Shown here: piece after piece, positions 54,139-63,010 of the stretch
How the letters are laid out: the number at the start of each line of letters is the position of its first letter
Position numbering within the stretch: position 1 is the stretch's first letter
Notes under the pieces: model-generated
Database searches by the model: none
Told to the model about the DNA's origin: nothing
Seen by the model: only the letters and a program-made list of their open reading frames with translations
Made by a program: the position numbers and the translations under genes
From: Bacillus pseudomycoides
GTDB lineage: Bacteria > Bacillota > Bacilli > Bacillales > Bacillaceae_G
DNA: 64,000 nucleotides
Direction of reading: 5' to 3'
Assembly: GCF_002582035.1 (NCBI RefSeq)
Contig: NZ_NUQE01000036.1
Location: forward strand, 1-64,000

Positions 54139-55599
54139 TTAGAACCAGCGCTCTGTTACTACTTTTTTACGTGTATAAAATTGCACACCATCTTTTCCAT
54201 TTGTACCTAAGTCACCGTAGAAAGAAGCTTTATTTCCTGCAAATGCGAAAAATGCCATTGGAGCTGGAACGTTTACGTTTACGCCAATCATCCCTGCATC
54301 GATATTATCACGGAATGTTTGTGCGTGTTTACCACTTGACGTATAAATGACTGCACCATTTGCAAATTTTGATTGGTTTGTAATCTTAATTCCTTCTTCT
54401 AAATCCTTTACTCTCACAATGCTTAATACTGGAGCAAAGATTTCATCTTGCCAAATTTTCATATCTTGATTCACACCATCAAAGATTGTTGCTCCAACGA
54501 AATACCCTTCCCCAACTTCTTCATTAATTTTACGGCCATCTACTAATAAAGCAGCTCCATCTGCTACACCGCTATTAATATAGCCTAGTACACGCTCTTT
54601 ATGAGATTCACGAATTAATGGACCTACATAATTCTCTTCATGGAAACCATCACCGACTTTTAATTTACGCGTTTCTGATACAAGAACATCAATGAATTCA
54701 TCAGCAATTTCATCCACTACCGCTACAACAGAGCATGCCATGCAGCGCTCTCCACTGCTCGCAAATGCAGAGCCAATGACACCTTGTACTGTCTTTTCAA
54801 TATTGCAGTCCGGCATAACAATTGCATGGTTTTTCGCTCCTGCAAGTGCTTGTACTCGTTTTCCATATCTTGTTCCTGTTTCGTATACATAGCGTGCAAC
54901 TGGCTCAGATCCAACAAACGAAACAGCTTGAATATCTTTATTTTCTAAAATGCTATTTACAACATCTTTTCCACCTTGTACTAAGTTTAAAACCCCTTTC
55001 GGGAAGCCCGCTTCATAGAATAATTCTACTAGTCTTTCTGCTAAAAGCGGCGTTCTTTCAGATGTTTTTAATACAAATGTATTACCGCAAGCGATTGCTA
55101 ATGGGAACATCCATAGTGGAATCATCATCGGGAAGTTGAACGGTGTAATACCAGCAACAACTCCAATTGGGTATCTCCAAATTGAACCATCAATTCCACC
55201 TGCAATATTTGGAAGTGCTTGTCCCATCATTAAATTTGGTGTTGATGTTGCCAGTTCTACAGCTTCAATCCCTCGCTGCACTTCACCAATTGCATCTTTT
55301 AATGTTTTACCATTTTCTAAAGTAATGATTTTTGCAAGCTCATCTTTGTTTTCTTGTAAAAGTTGTAAATATTTATATAGCTGTCTTGAACGATTTGGAA
55401 CTGGTACTTTAGACCATGTTTCATATGCTGCTTTTGCAGCTTCAACAGCACGATCCACATCTTCTTTTGGAGAAAGTGGAACATAAGCAATTATTTTCCC
55501 AGTCGCAGGATTTGGAACAGCTTCCACTTCTGTGCCAGTAGATTCTACCCATTCACCATTAATATGATTTTTCACGCGTTTAATTTCTGTTGTAATCAT
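54139..55599 (-). CDS. mmsA: methylmalonate-semialdehyde dehydrogenase (acylating)
   Basis: A 486-residue aldehyde dehydrogenase. The catalytic Cys is 286 in [10 protein letters not shown], the cofactor loop is [10 protein letters not shown] near 229, and [10 protein letters not shown] and PIGVVAG lie before it. The GERCMA motif is characteristic of CoA-dependent MMSDH (IolA/MmsA). It converts methylmalonate semialdehyde to propionyl-CoA. An IolA-type paralog in inositol breakdown is the alternative, but neighbours point to valine. It is the last gene of the acd-mmsB-mmsA operon. Confidence 0.93.
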   Translation of the reverse strand: MITTEIKRVKNHINGEWVESTGTEVEAVPNPATGKIIAYVPLSPKEDVDRAVEAAKAAYETWSKVPVPNRSRQLYKYLQLLQENKDELAKIITLENGKTLKDAIGEVQRGIEAVELATSTPNLMMGQALPNIAGGIDGSIWRYPIGVVAGITPFNFPMMIPLWMFPLAIACGNTFVLKTSERTPLLAERLVELFYEAGFPKGVLNLVQGGKDVVNSILENKDIQAVSFVGSEPVARYVYETGTRYGKRVQALAGAKNHAIVMPDCNIEKTVQGVIGSAFASSGERCMACSVVAVVDEIADEFIDVLVSETRKLKVGDGFHEENYVGPLIRESHKERVLGYINSGVADGAALLVDGRKINEEVGEGYFVGATIFDGVNQDMKIWQDEIFAPVLSIVRVKDLEEGIKITNQSKFANGAVIYTSSGKHAQTFRDNIDAGMIGVNVNVPAPMAFFAFAGNKASFYGDLGTNGKDGVQFYTRKKVVTERWF

Positions 55600-55643
55600 T
55601 GTATTCGCTCCTTTTTATTTTTTATATTTGCTAGTATTCATTG

Positions 55644-56534
55644 TTATTTATGACTAGAGATTAATTGTTCACTTACCTTTTGATATAAAGCAGCCATGTC
55701 TTTTTCACCATATCCCGCTTTACCAGCTTCATCATACAAATTCAAAAGCATTTCACTCACTGGTAAGTGAAGCTCACCATCTTTTGCTAAATCAACTGCA
55801 AATCCTAAGTCTTTCTTTAGTAGATTTACAGTAAATCCTGGTTCATAGTTTTCTGGCGCAATAAAACTTTTGTAATTGCGCTCATAAATTCTACTTTGTC
55901 CATAACTCACATTTAAAATATCAAACATTTTATCTAAATCCATATTGTTTTTCTTTGCTAATGTCAGAGCTTCACTAACACCCGCTGTATAAAAACCAAT
56001 TAATAAGTTATTAATCAATTTTACAGTCGTGCCACTTTCAATTTGCTCACTCACATGAAATATATTTGTTCCCAATACTTCCATCACTGGTAAACCTTTT
56101 TCATATACTTCTTTTGGTCCACCAACCATAAAAGTTAATGTGCGGTTTTCCGCTCCAATCACTCCACCGCTAACCGGTGCAGCCAAGAAATCGACTTTTT
56201 TATCCTTCGCAGCATCTGCAAGCTTTTTATTTAGTTGCGGAGCTACTGTGCTTGTATCAATTAAAACAACATTCGAATGACTATTCTCAATTAAACCCTC
56301 TTCTCCAAAATAAACAGCTTCAACAGCTCGCGGTGACGGTAAACTTGTAAAAATCAAATCACATGTTTCTGCTAATTTTCCAATTGATAAACCGATGATT
56401 CCCCCTTCTTTCTCGAAGGAAGCTTCAGCATCTTTATTTAAATCGACTCCATATACCGTATAATTTGATTTAACTAAATTTTTAGACATTGGAAGACCCA
56501 TATTACCTAAACCGATAAAACCAATCTTTTTCAT
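55644..56534 (-). CDS. mmsB: 3-hydroxyisobutyrate dehydrogenase
   Basis: A 296-residue beta-hydroxyacid dehydrogenase: N-terminal NAD motif GFIGLGNMGLPMSKNL, substrate motif FLAAPVSGGVIGA near 117, and catalytic Lys in TVKLINNLLIGF near 168. It oxidises 3-hydroxyisobutyrate to methylmalonate semialdehyde. The start ATG 56534 follows AGGAGG, 16 bases after the acyl-CoA dehydrogenase stop. Confidence 0.93.
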   Translation of the reverse strand: MKKIGFIGLGNMGLPMSKNLVKSNYTVYGVDLNKDAEASFEKEGGIIGLSIGKLAETCDLIFTSLPSPRAVEAVYFGEEGLIENSHSNVVLIDTSTVAPQLNKKLADAAKDKKVDFLAAPVSGGVIGAENRTLTFMVGGPKEVYEKGLPVMEVLGTNIFHVSEQIESGTTVKLINNLLIGFYTAGVSEALTLAKKNNMDLDKMFDILNVSYGQSRIYERNYKSFIAPENYEPGFTVNLLKKDLGFAVDLAKDGELHLPVSEMLLNLYDEAGKAGYGEKDMAALYQKVSEQLISSHK

Positions 56535-56550
56535 ACTGCTCTCCTCCTAT

Positions 56551-58260
56551 TTAAACAATATATTTCCCGCGATTTATAATCGTTTTTGCGATTTCTCTCT
56601 TTTTCGTAAACAAGTTCGTGTATAGAGGTACTGACAGTTGACGAATTTCATCTAGAATTGCGTTTCTAGTTTGCTCTTCTTGCACCGCTGCAGAAAGAAG
56701 AACAATTGCTGCTGATTCTACTTTTCGATATCCTTCTTCACAAAGCACATCCGTAATAAATTGTTTTGTACGTTCTTTTTCTTCACCATTTTTACTTATC
56801 GCTTTCTTTGTACGTAAAAATGACGATTCCATTACATATACATCTTTCAACATGTCTGCTAACACGCGTGAATATTCTTGTTCTTGTTCGATTTTTAATT
56901 CAGGAGTTTGAGATAGCGTTTTCAAAGATTGCTTCAATAATTGTTTCGATAATAAAATATAACGATGATTTCGTTCTACATTTTCAAATGTGTTTTCATC
57001 TACTTGGTCCCCTAGTTGTTTCGTTTGTTTCATTAACATTTTCGCAACTGTTAAGCGATTAATTTCATTCGTTCCTTCAAATATACGGCTAATTCTAGCA
57101 TCACGATATAATCGTTCTACTTCATATTCTTGCATATAACCGTAACCACCATGAATTTGTACCGCTTCATCCACAATATTTCCAAGTGTTTCTGAAGCAT
57201 TCACTTTGTTGATCGCACACTCCATTGCAAATTGAGACATTTTCTGCATAATACCTTCATCACTCTCATGAATTGCCTCATCAATTACGCCTGCTGTTCG
57301 ATAAGCTGCGCTCTCTGCACCGTATGTAGCGATAATCATATTTGCAATTTTCTCTTGAATCATCGTGAAATCAACTAATTCTGTTTGAAACTGTTTTCGT
57401 TCTTTTCCGTATTGAACAGATAGGCCAATTGCTTGCTTTGCTGTTCCAATATTTCCGAAAGCAAGTTTCAATCTAGCAAAATTGAGAATATTAAGAGCTA
57501 CGTGATGTCCCTTTCCTACTTCCCCTAGTACATTTTCAGCAGGAATGACGACATCCTCTAAAATCAGTGTCGCAGTTGAAGAACCTTTAATACCCATTTT
57601 CTTTTCTTCTAGGCCAATCGAAACGCCTTCACATGTTCTTTCGACAATAAATGCTGTCATTCCTTTATTTGTCTTTGCAAAAACAACATATACGTCAGCC
57701 ATATGAGCATTTGTAATCCACTGTTTTTCACCATTTAATGTCCAAGCTGTTCCTTCTTCATTTAATACAGCACTTGTTTTTGCACTTAATGCATCAGATC
57801 CAGCATTAGGTTCTGTTAAAGCATAAGCTCCAATCCATTCTCCTGATGCAATTTTAGGTAAGTATTTTTCCTTCTGCTCTTTTGTTCCGTAATATATATA
57901 TGGCAGCGTTCCTACTCCAGCATGAATATTAAAGGAAACACTAAAGGCTCCTGCATATCCCATCTTTTCCGCCACAAGTCCAGAAACCGCTTTCCCTAAT
58001 TCAAATCCACCATACTCTTCTGGAACCTCTATACTCAACAATCCAAGTTCTCCAGCCTTTTCAAACAACCTGCGGGAAACTTGATAATTGTGCTGCTCGA
58101 TATTTTCAATTTGAGGAACAATTTCCTGTTTCACAAATTGTTCTGTTGTTTTTGCGATTAAATCTTCATCACTTGAAAAATCCTCAGGTGTAAAAGAGGT
58201 TGTATTATGCTCCTGATTCAGCGAAAAAAATTCGTCCCATTGCAACTTTGTTTTCTCCAT
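56551..58260 (-). CDS. acyl-CoA dehydrogenase, probably isobutyryl-CoA dehydrogenase
   Basis: A 569-residue flavoenzyme. The first 390 residues form the standard domain: YALTEPNAGSDA near 151, QWITNAHMADVYVVFA, a helix with QIHGGYGYMQEYEVERLYRD and the catalytic Glu in RIFEGTNEIN near 393. About 175 further helical residues extend the C-terminus, as in the longer FadE-like Bacillus proteins. From context it oxidises isobutyryl-CoA to methacrylyl-CoA. It is the first gene of an operon with a sigma-54 promoter directly upstream. Confidence 0.9.
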   Translation of the reverse strand: MEKTKLQWDEFFSLNQEHNTTSFTPEDFSSDEDLIAKTTEQFVKQEIVPQIENIEQHNYQVSRRLFEKAGELGLLSIEVPEEYGGFELGKAVSGLVAEKMGYAGAFSVSFNIHAGVGTLPYIYYGTKEQKEKYLPKIASGEWIGAYALTEPNAGSDALSAKTSAVLNEEGTAWTLNGEKQWITNAHMADVYVVFAKTNKGMTAFIVERTCEGVSIGLEEKKMGIKGSSTATLILEDVVIPAENVLGEVGKGHHVALNILNFARLKLAFGNIGTAKQAIGLSVQYGKERKQFQTELVDFTMIQEKIANMIIATYGAESAAYRTAGVIDEAIHESDEGIMQKMSQFAMECAINKVNASETLGNIVDEAVQIHGGYGYMQEYEVERLYRDARISRIFEGTNEINRLTVAKMLMKQTKQLGDQVDENTFENVERNHRYILLSKQLLKQSLKTLSQTPELKIEQEQEYSRVLADMLKDVYVMESSFLRTKKAISKNGEEKERTKQFITDVLCEEGYRKVESAAIVLLSAAVQEEQTRNAILDEIRQLSVPLYTNLFTKKREIAKTIINRGKYIV

Positions 58261-58299
58261 CTGTATCCCCCTATCATTTCGGTCTTCATTTTATTTATA

Positions 58300-58315
58300 T
58301 GCAAAATCTATGCCA
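58300..58315 (-). promoter_or_regulatory. sigma-54 promoter of the acyl-CoA dehydrogenase operon
   Basis: On the minus strand TGGCATAGATTTTGCA fits the -24/-12 consensus with exact GG-N10-GC spacing. Transcription should start near 58289, 29 bases before the ATG at 58260. Confidence 0.9.
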
Positions 58316-58357
58316 ATCTAAAAACTTGATAGAACACGGACAAAATGAAAAGAAAAC

Positions 58358-58381
58358 GTAAAACTGTCTAGACAGTTTTAC
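58358..58381. promoter_or_regulatory. 24-bp perfect palindrome between regulator and operon
   Basis: The two 12-base halves (GTAAAACTGTCT and its complement) are exact. Its centre lies about 80 bases upstream of the predicted sigma-54 start site, the usual place for an enhancer-protein site. It also lies just downstream of the regulator stop, so a terminator role is possible. Confidence 0.6.
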
Positions 58382-58399
58382 ACTTGATATAACAATTGT

Positions 58400-60160
58400 T
58401 TAGATTTTGAATCTTGACAATTTATTATAAAGGGTCGCCCTAGAAATCCCTAACAATGCCGCTGCTTTTGACTTATTTCCTTTTGCTTCTTTTAAAACTC
58501 GTTCAATTAAGCCTCTTTCTTCCTCTTCACGCACCACTTTCATCGCTTCTTGTTTTGCTGGTAAAGACTGAATCATAGGTACTAATTTCTTTTGCTCCAT
58601 ATCCCGATAATAAAATTCTTCTGGTAAATCCTTAGCCCGTATATGTGCATCATCTGATAGTGCAAATAGCCTTTCTAACACATTGATTAACTCCCTGACA
58701 TTACCCGGCCAATTATAATGGAACATAAGGCGTAATACCTCTTTATCAAGTGTCTTTTCTTCGGCACCATACATTTGACATAACTTTTGTAAATGTTCTT
58801 CGACAATGAGTGGTATATCTTGTTTTCGAAAGCGAAGCGGTGGAATATGAATCGGAATAACATGAAGACGATGATATAAATCCTCCCTAAAGGTTCCTTC
58901 TCTAACCATTTGTTTTAAATCTTTATTTGTCGCTGCGATTAGCCTGAAATCAACAGGAATTGGATGTATGCCACCTATTCTTTCTATTTCCCTTTCTTGT
59001 AAAACACGTAAAATTTTCACTTGCGTTAATAGAGACATATCGCCAATCTCGTCTAAAAATAATGTTCCATGATTTGCAAGTTCAAACTTCCCTGCCTTCC
59101 CATTCTTTTTCGCACCTGTAAAAGCACCTTCTGCATAACCAAACAATTCAGATTCTAGTAAATTATCAGGAATAGCAGCACAGTTCACACTAATAAATGG
59201 ACCATTTTTTGTTATACCGGTATCATGTATAGCACGTGCAAATTGCTCTTTACCAACACCGCTTTCCCCAGTAATTAATACGGATGCTTTTGATTTAGCT
59301 GCTTTTCGAGCCATTTTTTTCGTTTCAGAAATGGTTTGGCTTTCCCCAAGAATATCTTCAAATCGGATCTGTTTCTTTTTTGGTTTAGAAAACGTTGGTT
59401 TGATTGTCCTATCCTTTTGATCAAATCGTTCTAGTATTTTATAAATATCTGAAATCCCTTCATGTATAAGCATCCCTACAGCACCTATCACTCTTCCCTG
59501 CTTCCAAATTGGCATTCGATGCACAACTAGATTCTGTCCTTGCAGACGGTGCACTTGATTTCTTTCTGGTACTCCTGTTTTTAATACAATTGGAAGCCGC
59601 GTATTCTCAATTACATTTTCAGCGCGCTGCCCAATTGCTTCTTCCTTCGTTACACCAACAAAACGACTGTACGTTTCATTAAACATTTGGATAACTCCAT
59701 TTTCATCCACAATTGCAATTCCTTCATATGCAGTATCAAAACAAAGTTTAAACCACTCTATTGTTTGATAGGCATCTTCAACTTCTTGAACCAAATCTTT
59801 ATGAAACGCTAATAACTCCTTGTTATTCACTACTCCTTTAAGCTCTCCATTCTCTTCACAAGTAACATAAAGTGGAATATTCTCTAGCTTCCTTAATGAA
59901 AAATCTTCTTTTACTTTATAGAAAGAATCTCTCAGTATAGTAGCAATTGGTTCATCCCACTCTGAATAATCTTCTAACCACTTTACACAATCGATTAGTT
60001 TAACAACTCCAATTACATGATTATTTTCTAAAACAGGGAGTTCTGTACTCTCTGATTCAGCTAGTAGTCGTAACGCTTCTCGAATCGTAGCATCTTTTCT
60101 CAAAATGTATGGGTCCTGTTTCATCCAGTTTCGAACAGAGTCATATTTTGCAGCCATCAT
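58400..60160 (-). CDS. sigma-54-dependent enhancer-binding regulator (CBS-PAS-AAA-Fis)
   Basis: A 586-residue activator. Two CBS motifs fill residues 1-120, a PAS domain follows at about 130-240 (GIAIVDENGVIQMFNETYSR), then the AAA+ domain with Walker A GESGVGKE (298-305), GAFTGA (345-350, the sigma-54 contact) and LFLDEIGD (367-374), and a Fis-type HTH at the end (NKSKAAALLGISRATLYNKL). CBS pairs usually sense adenine nucleotides. It lies between the two sigma-54-driven catabolic units and the methylcitrate genes, so it is the likely activator of valine and propionate breakdown, like BkdR or PrpR elsewhere. Confidence 0.92.
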   Translation of the reverse strand: MMAAKYDSVRNWMKQDPYILRKDATIREALRLLAESESTELPVLENNHVIGVVKLIDCVKWLEDYSEWDEPIATILRDSFYKVKEDFSLRKLENIPLYVTCEENGELKGVVNNKELLAFHKDLVQEVEDAYQTIEWFKLCFDTAYEGIAIVDENGVIQMFNETYSRFVGVTKEEAIGQRAENVIENTRLPIVLKTGVPERNQVHRLQGQNLVVHRMPIWKQGRVIGAVGMLIHEGISDIYKILERFDQKDRTIKPTFSKPKKKQIRFEDILGESQTISETKKMARKAAKSKASVLITGESGVGKEQFARAIHDTGITKNGPFISVNCAAIPDNLLESELFGYAEGAFTGAKKNGKAGKFELANHGTLFLDEIGDMSLLTQVKILRVLQEREIERIGGIHPIPVDFRLIAATNKDLKQMVREGTFREDLYHRLHVIPIHIPPLRFRKQDIPLIVEEHLQKLCQMYGAEEKTLDKEVLRLMFHYNWPGNVRELINVLERLFALSDDAHIRAKDLPEEFYYRDMEQKKLVPMIQSLPAKQEAMKVVREEEERGLIERVLKEAKGNKSKAAALLGISRATLYNKLSRFKI

Positions 60161-60408
60161 AACTGAATTTCCCTTCCTTTAGAATGTCTATACTCCTCTT
60201 TTCCTATCTATTAACATGCTAATGCTTTTTTACCGTGGAAAAAATATTATGATAAAATGCAACTACACAAATGAGCATTTCGTTTCTTCTTCGTTCAAAA
60301 GCTTTTATTAATCCCATTCTTATCATCCTTTAATATAACAAAAAAGCGATGATTCATTTCACATCAAGCAGGTGTTTTTGCTAAAAATGTGTATCATCGC
60401 TTTCTTAT
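60161..60408. other. intergenic region with a large hairpin
   Basis: AAAGCGATGAT (60343-60353) and ATCATCGCTTT (60393-60403) are exact complements around a 39-base loop, next to a bcr1 copy. The part near the regulator start probably holds its promoter. Confidence 0.45.
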
Positions 60409-60548
60409 TTTATCTCGCATTAACGAGTTCTCCAAAGATTTAGAGAGAAACGAGGAAGATAGGCGGACAACAACTGCTGGCATGCACCCGATAGATTCAA
60501 CTAACCAGCAGTGAGAGGATGCCTCCACTGCTGGAAGTTTCACTTTAT
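60409..60548 (-). repeat. bcr1 repeat element, reverse orientation
   Basis: A 140-bp copy bounded by TTTAT at both ends, more diverged than the others (CTCGCATTAACGAG, AGATAGGCGGAC, CCAGCAGTG/CACTGCTGG). Its last base is immediately followed by the stop codon of prpB. Confidence 0.85.
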
Positions 60549-61457
60549 CTATTGTCCCTCAGATAAGACTGTTTTTGCAATTCCCTTATCTAACTCTTCA
60601 AAATCATGGTACGAAATTGTTTCATACAATTCGCTTCTTGTTTGCATATCGGAAAGCCCTTCTTTTTGCGATCCTTCTTCTTTTATAAGATGAAAAATAC
60701 GCTCATAAGCTTTTGCTGCTACGCGAAGAGACGTCACTGGATATATGACCATTTGATAACCGATATTAGCAAACTCTTCAGCAGTATAATACGGTGTTTT
60801 TCCAAATTCGGTCATATTAGCAAGTAAAGGTACTGTTACTTTCTTTGTAAATAAACGAAACTCTTCTTCTGACTGTAAAGCTTCTGGGAAAATAGCATCT
60901 GCACCTGCTTCAATGTAAGCAATTGCTCTCTCAATCGATGCATCTAATCCTTCAACTGCACGAGCATCTGTACGAGCTACAACAACCATCGATGGTGCTA
61001 CTTCTTTTATTACTTTAATTTTTTGTTGCATTTCTTCAATAGAAACAAGTTTTTTCCCATTGAGATGTCCACACTTTTTAGGGAGTTGTTGATCTTCAAT
61101 TTGAACAGCGGCTACATTTGCTTCCACCATCTCTACAGCAGTTCTCGCTACATTTAACACTCCACCAAATCCTGTATCAATATCGACAAGAATAGGTAAA
61201 TCCGTTGCTCTAACAAGATCCCTTGCTCTTTCAGCTACTTCAGTAGATGTTACAATTCCTAAGTCTGGTAAACCCTTACTTGCTGTATAAGCAGCTCCCG
61301 ATAAATAAAGAGCTGAAAATCCAGTATTTTTTGCAACAAGAGCAGCCATTGCATCATGTGCACCAGGAATTTGCAAAATTTCAGGTGCTTCTACTAAAGC
61401 ACGGAATCGATTGGCAAGTTCTTCTTGTGTTGACTGTTTATTTACAACCCAAGCCAT
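60549..61457 (-). CDS. prpB: methylisocitrate lyase
   Basis: A 302-residue isocitrate-lyase-superfamily enzyme with the catalytic signature KKCGH in QLPKKCGHLNGK near 126, VDIDTGFG near 91 and VARTDAR near 160. It splits 2-methylisocitrate into pyruvate and succinate; the B. subtilis counterpart is MmgF/YqiQ. ATG 61457 follows a GGGGG site, 17 bases after prpD on the same strand. Its stop codon abuts a bcr1 element. Confidence 0.93.
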   Translation of the reverse strand: MAWVVNKQSTQEELANRFRALVEAPEILQIPGAHDAMAALVAKNTGFSALYLSGAAYTASKGLPDLGIVTSTEVAERARDLVRATDLPILVDIDTGFGGVLNVARTAVEMVEANVAAVQIEDQQLPKKCGHLNGKKLVSIEEMQQKIKVIKEVAPSMVVVARTDARAVEGLDASIERAIAYIEAGADAIFPEALQSEEEFRLFTKKVTVPLLANMTEFGKTPYYTAEEFANIGYQMVIYPVTSLRVAAKAYERIFHLIKEEGSQKEGLSDMQTRSELYETISYHDFEELDKGIAKTVLSEGQ

Positions 61458-61474
61458 TCTTATTCCCCCTATAC

Positions 61475-62911
61475 TTAAATTAAGAAAAGATCTACAAATT
61501 CATTTACATTCATATTTACTAATTTTTCTTCATTCAAACAAGCTTCATGAATTTTTTCTTGTTGTTTATTAGAATAATGAACAGCCATATTTGCAGAGAA
61601 CTTTTGAATAACCTTTGGAATCGCTTCGTCTCTACGGAAACGGTGACCTAATGGGTATTCACATTCTACGTTTTCTGTTACTGTACCATCTTTAAAATGA
61701 ATTTGAACAGCGTTGGCGATTGAGCGCTTGTTCGGATCAAGGTAATCTAAACTATATTGTTTATTTTCAACAACAACCATTTTATTTCGTAATTCATCTA
61801 CGCGAAGGTCAGAAGCTACTTCATCCTCATAATCATCTGCAACAATGTCGCCTTTTAATAAACCAATTGCAGTAATGTATTGCAAGCAATGATCGCGGTC
61901 AGCTGGATTATTTAATGGACCCTCTTTATCAATAATACGAACTGCTGATTCATGAGTCGTAATTGTAATACGATCAATTTCCTCTAATCGTTCTTTCACT
62001 TCTGGATGTAATTTCACCGCGCATTCTGCAGCTGTTTGAGCATGGAATTCTGCTGGATATGATACTTTAAACAATACATTTTCCATTACATAAGAATCTA
62101 AAGGTCTTGCTAATTTTAGTTCCTGCTTATTAAATAATACATCTTGGAATCCCCAGCCTGGTGCAGATAATGCTGTTGGATAGCCCATCTCACCTTTTAA
62201 TGCAGTGAGCGCAAGATAAACTCCACGGCTCGTTGCATCACCAGCTGCCCATGACTTACGTGAACCTGTATTTGGAGCATGACGGTATGTACGAAGACTA
62301 GAGTTATCTATCCATGCATGAGACAATGCGTTAAAGATTTCTTCACGCGTGCCACCAAGCATTTTTGCAACAACTGCTGTCGTCGCTACTTTTACGTATA
62401 ACACATGATCAAGACCAACACGGTTTAAACTATTTTCCAGCGCAAGTACACCTTGAATTTCATGTGCTTTAATCATCATTTCAAGTACATCGCTTACTTT
62501 TAATGGTTCTTTTCCTTCTGAAACACGAACGCGGCTCACATAATCTGCAACGGCTAAAATGCCACCTAAATTATCAGACGGATGTCCCCATTCTGCTGCA
62601 AGCCATGTATCGTTATAATCTAACCAACGAATCATACATCCGATATTAAAAGCACCGCGTACTGGATCAAGTACAAATGATGTTCCCGGTACACGTGTAC
62701 CATTTGGTACAACTGTTCCTGGTACGACAGGTCCTAGTAATTTCGTGCACTCTGGATATTGCAATGCTAGAATTCCACATCCAAGCGTATCAAGTAACAC
62801 GTAGCGCGCTGTACTGAATGCTTCTGAGCTTGTCACCTCTTTATTTAATACATAATCCGTAATCTCTTCTAAAATTGCATCTTTTTGTTTAATTTCATTT
62901 GTTTTAATCAC
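61475..62911 (-). CDS. prpD: 2-methylcitrate dehydratase
   Basis: A 478-residue MmgE/PrpD-family dehydratase with the family motifs [13 protein letters not shown] near 45, [20 protein letters not shown] near 93 and [13 protein letters not shown] near 285. It dehydrates 2-methylcitrate in the methylcitrate cycle. The start is GTG 62911 after AAGGGAAGG. It is 99 bases downstream of prpC, a gap that holds two hairpins. Confidence 0.93.
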   Translation of the reverse strand: MIKTNEIKQKDAILEEITDYVLNKEVTSSEAFSTARYVLLDTLGCGILALQYPECTKLLGPVVPGTVVPNGTRVPGTSFVLDPVRGAFNIGCMIRWLDYNDTWLAAEWGHPSDNLGGILAVADYVSRVRVSEGKEPLKVSDVLEMMIKAHEIQGVLALENSLNRVGLDHVLYVKVATTAVVAKMLGGTREEIFNALSHAWIDNSSLRTYRHAPNTGSRKSWAAGDATSRGVYLALTALKGEMGYPTALSAPGWGFQDVLFNKQELKLARPLDSYVMENVLFKVSYPAEFHAQTAAECAVKLHPEVKERLEEIDRITITTHESAVRIIDKEGPLNNPADRDHCLQYITAIGLLKGDIVADDYEDEVASDLRVDELRNKMVVVENKQYSLDYLDPNKRSIANAVQIHFKDGTVTENVECEYPLGHRFRRDEAIPKVIQKFSANMAVHYSNKQQEKIHEACLNEEKLVNMNVNEFVDLFLI

Positions 62912-62952
62912 GCTATCCTTCCCTTTCTGTCAAGAATTCGTTATTATTAAGA

Positions 62953-63008
62953 ATGGGTGTCGGTCAAACACCCATATGGCGGGCGGCCTTAACAACTCCC
63001 CAGTTGTT
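62953..63008 (-). terminator. double hairpin between prpC and prpD
   Basis: ATGGGTGT/ACACCCAT (62953-62975) and AACAACT/AGTTGTT (62991-63008) are two small stems in the gap. Without a clear minus-strand T-run they may be partial terminators or processing sites that lower prpDB relative to prpC. Confidence 0.4.
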
Positions 63009-63010
63009 TT

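Noticed and set aside
54822-55486. Plus-strand frames inside mmsA
   Set aside because: Antisense shadows of a well-conserved gene.
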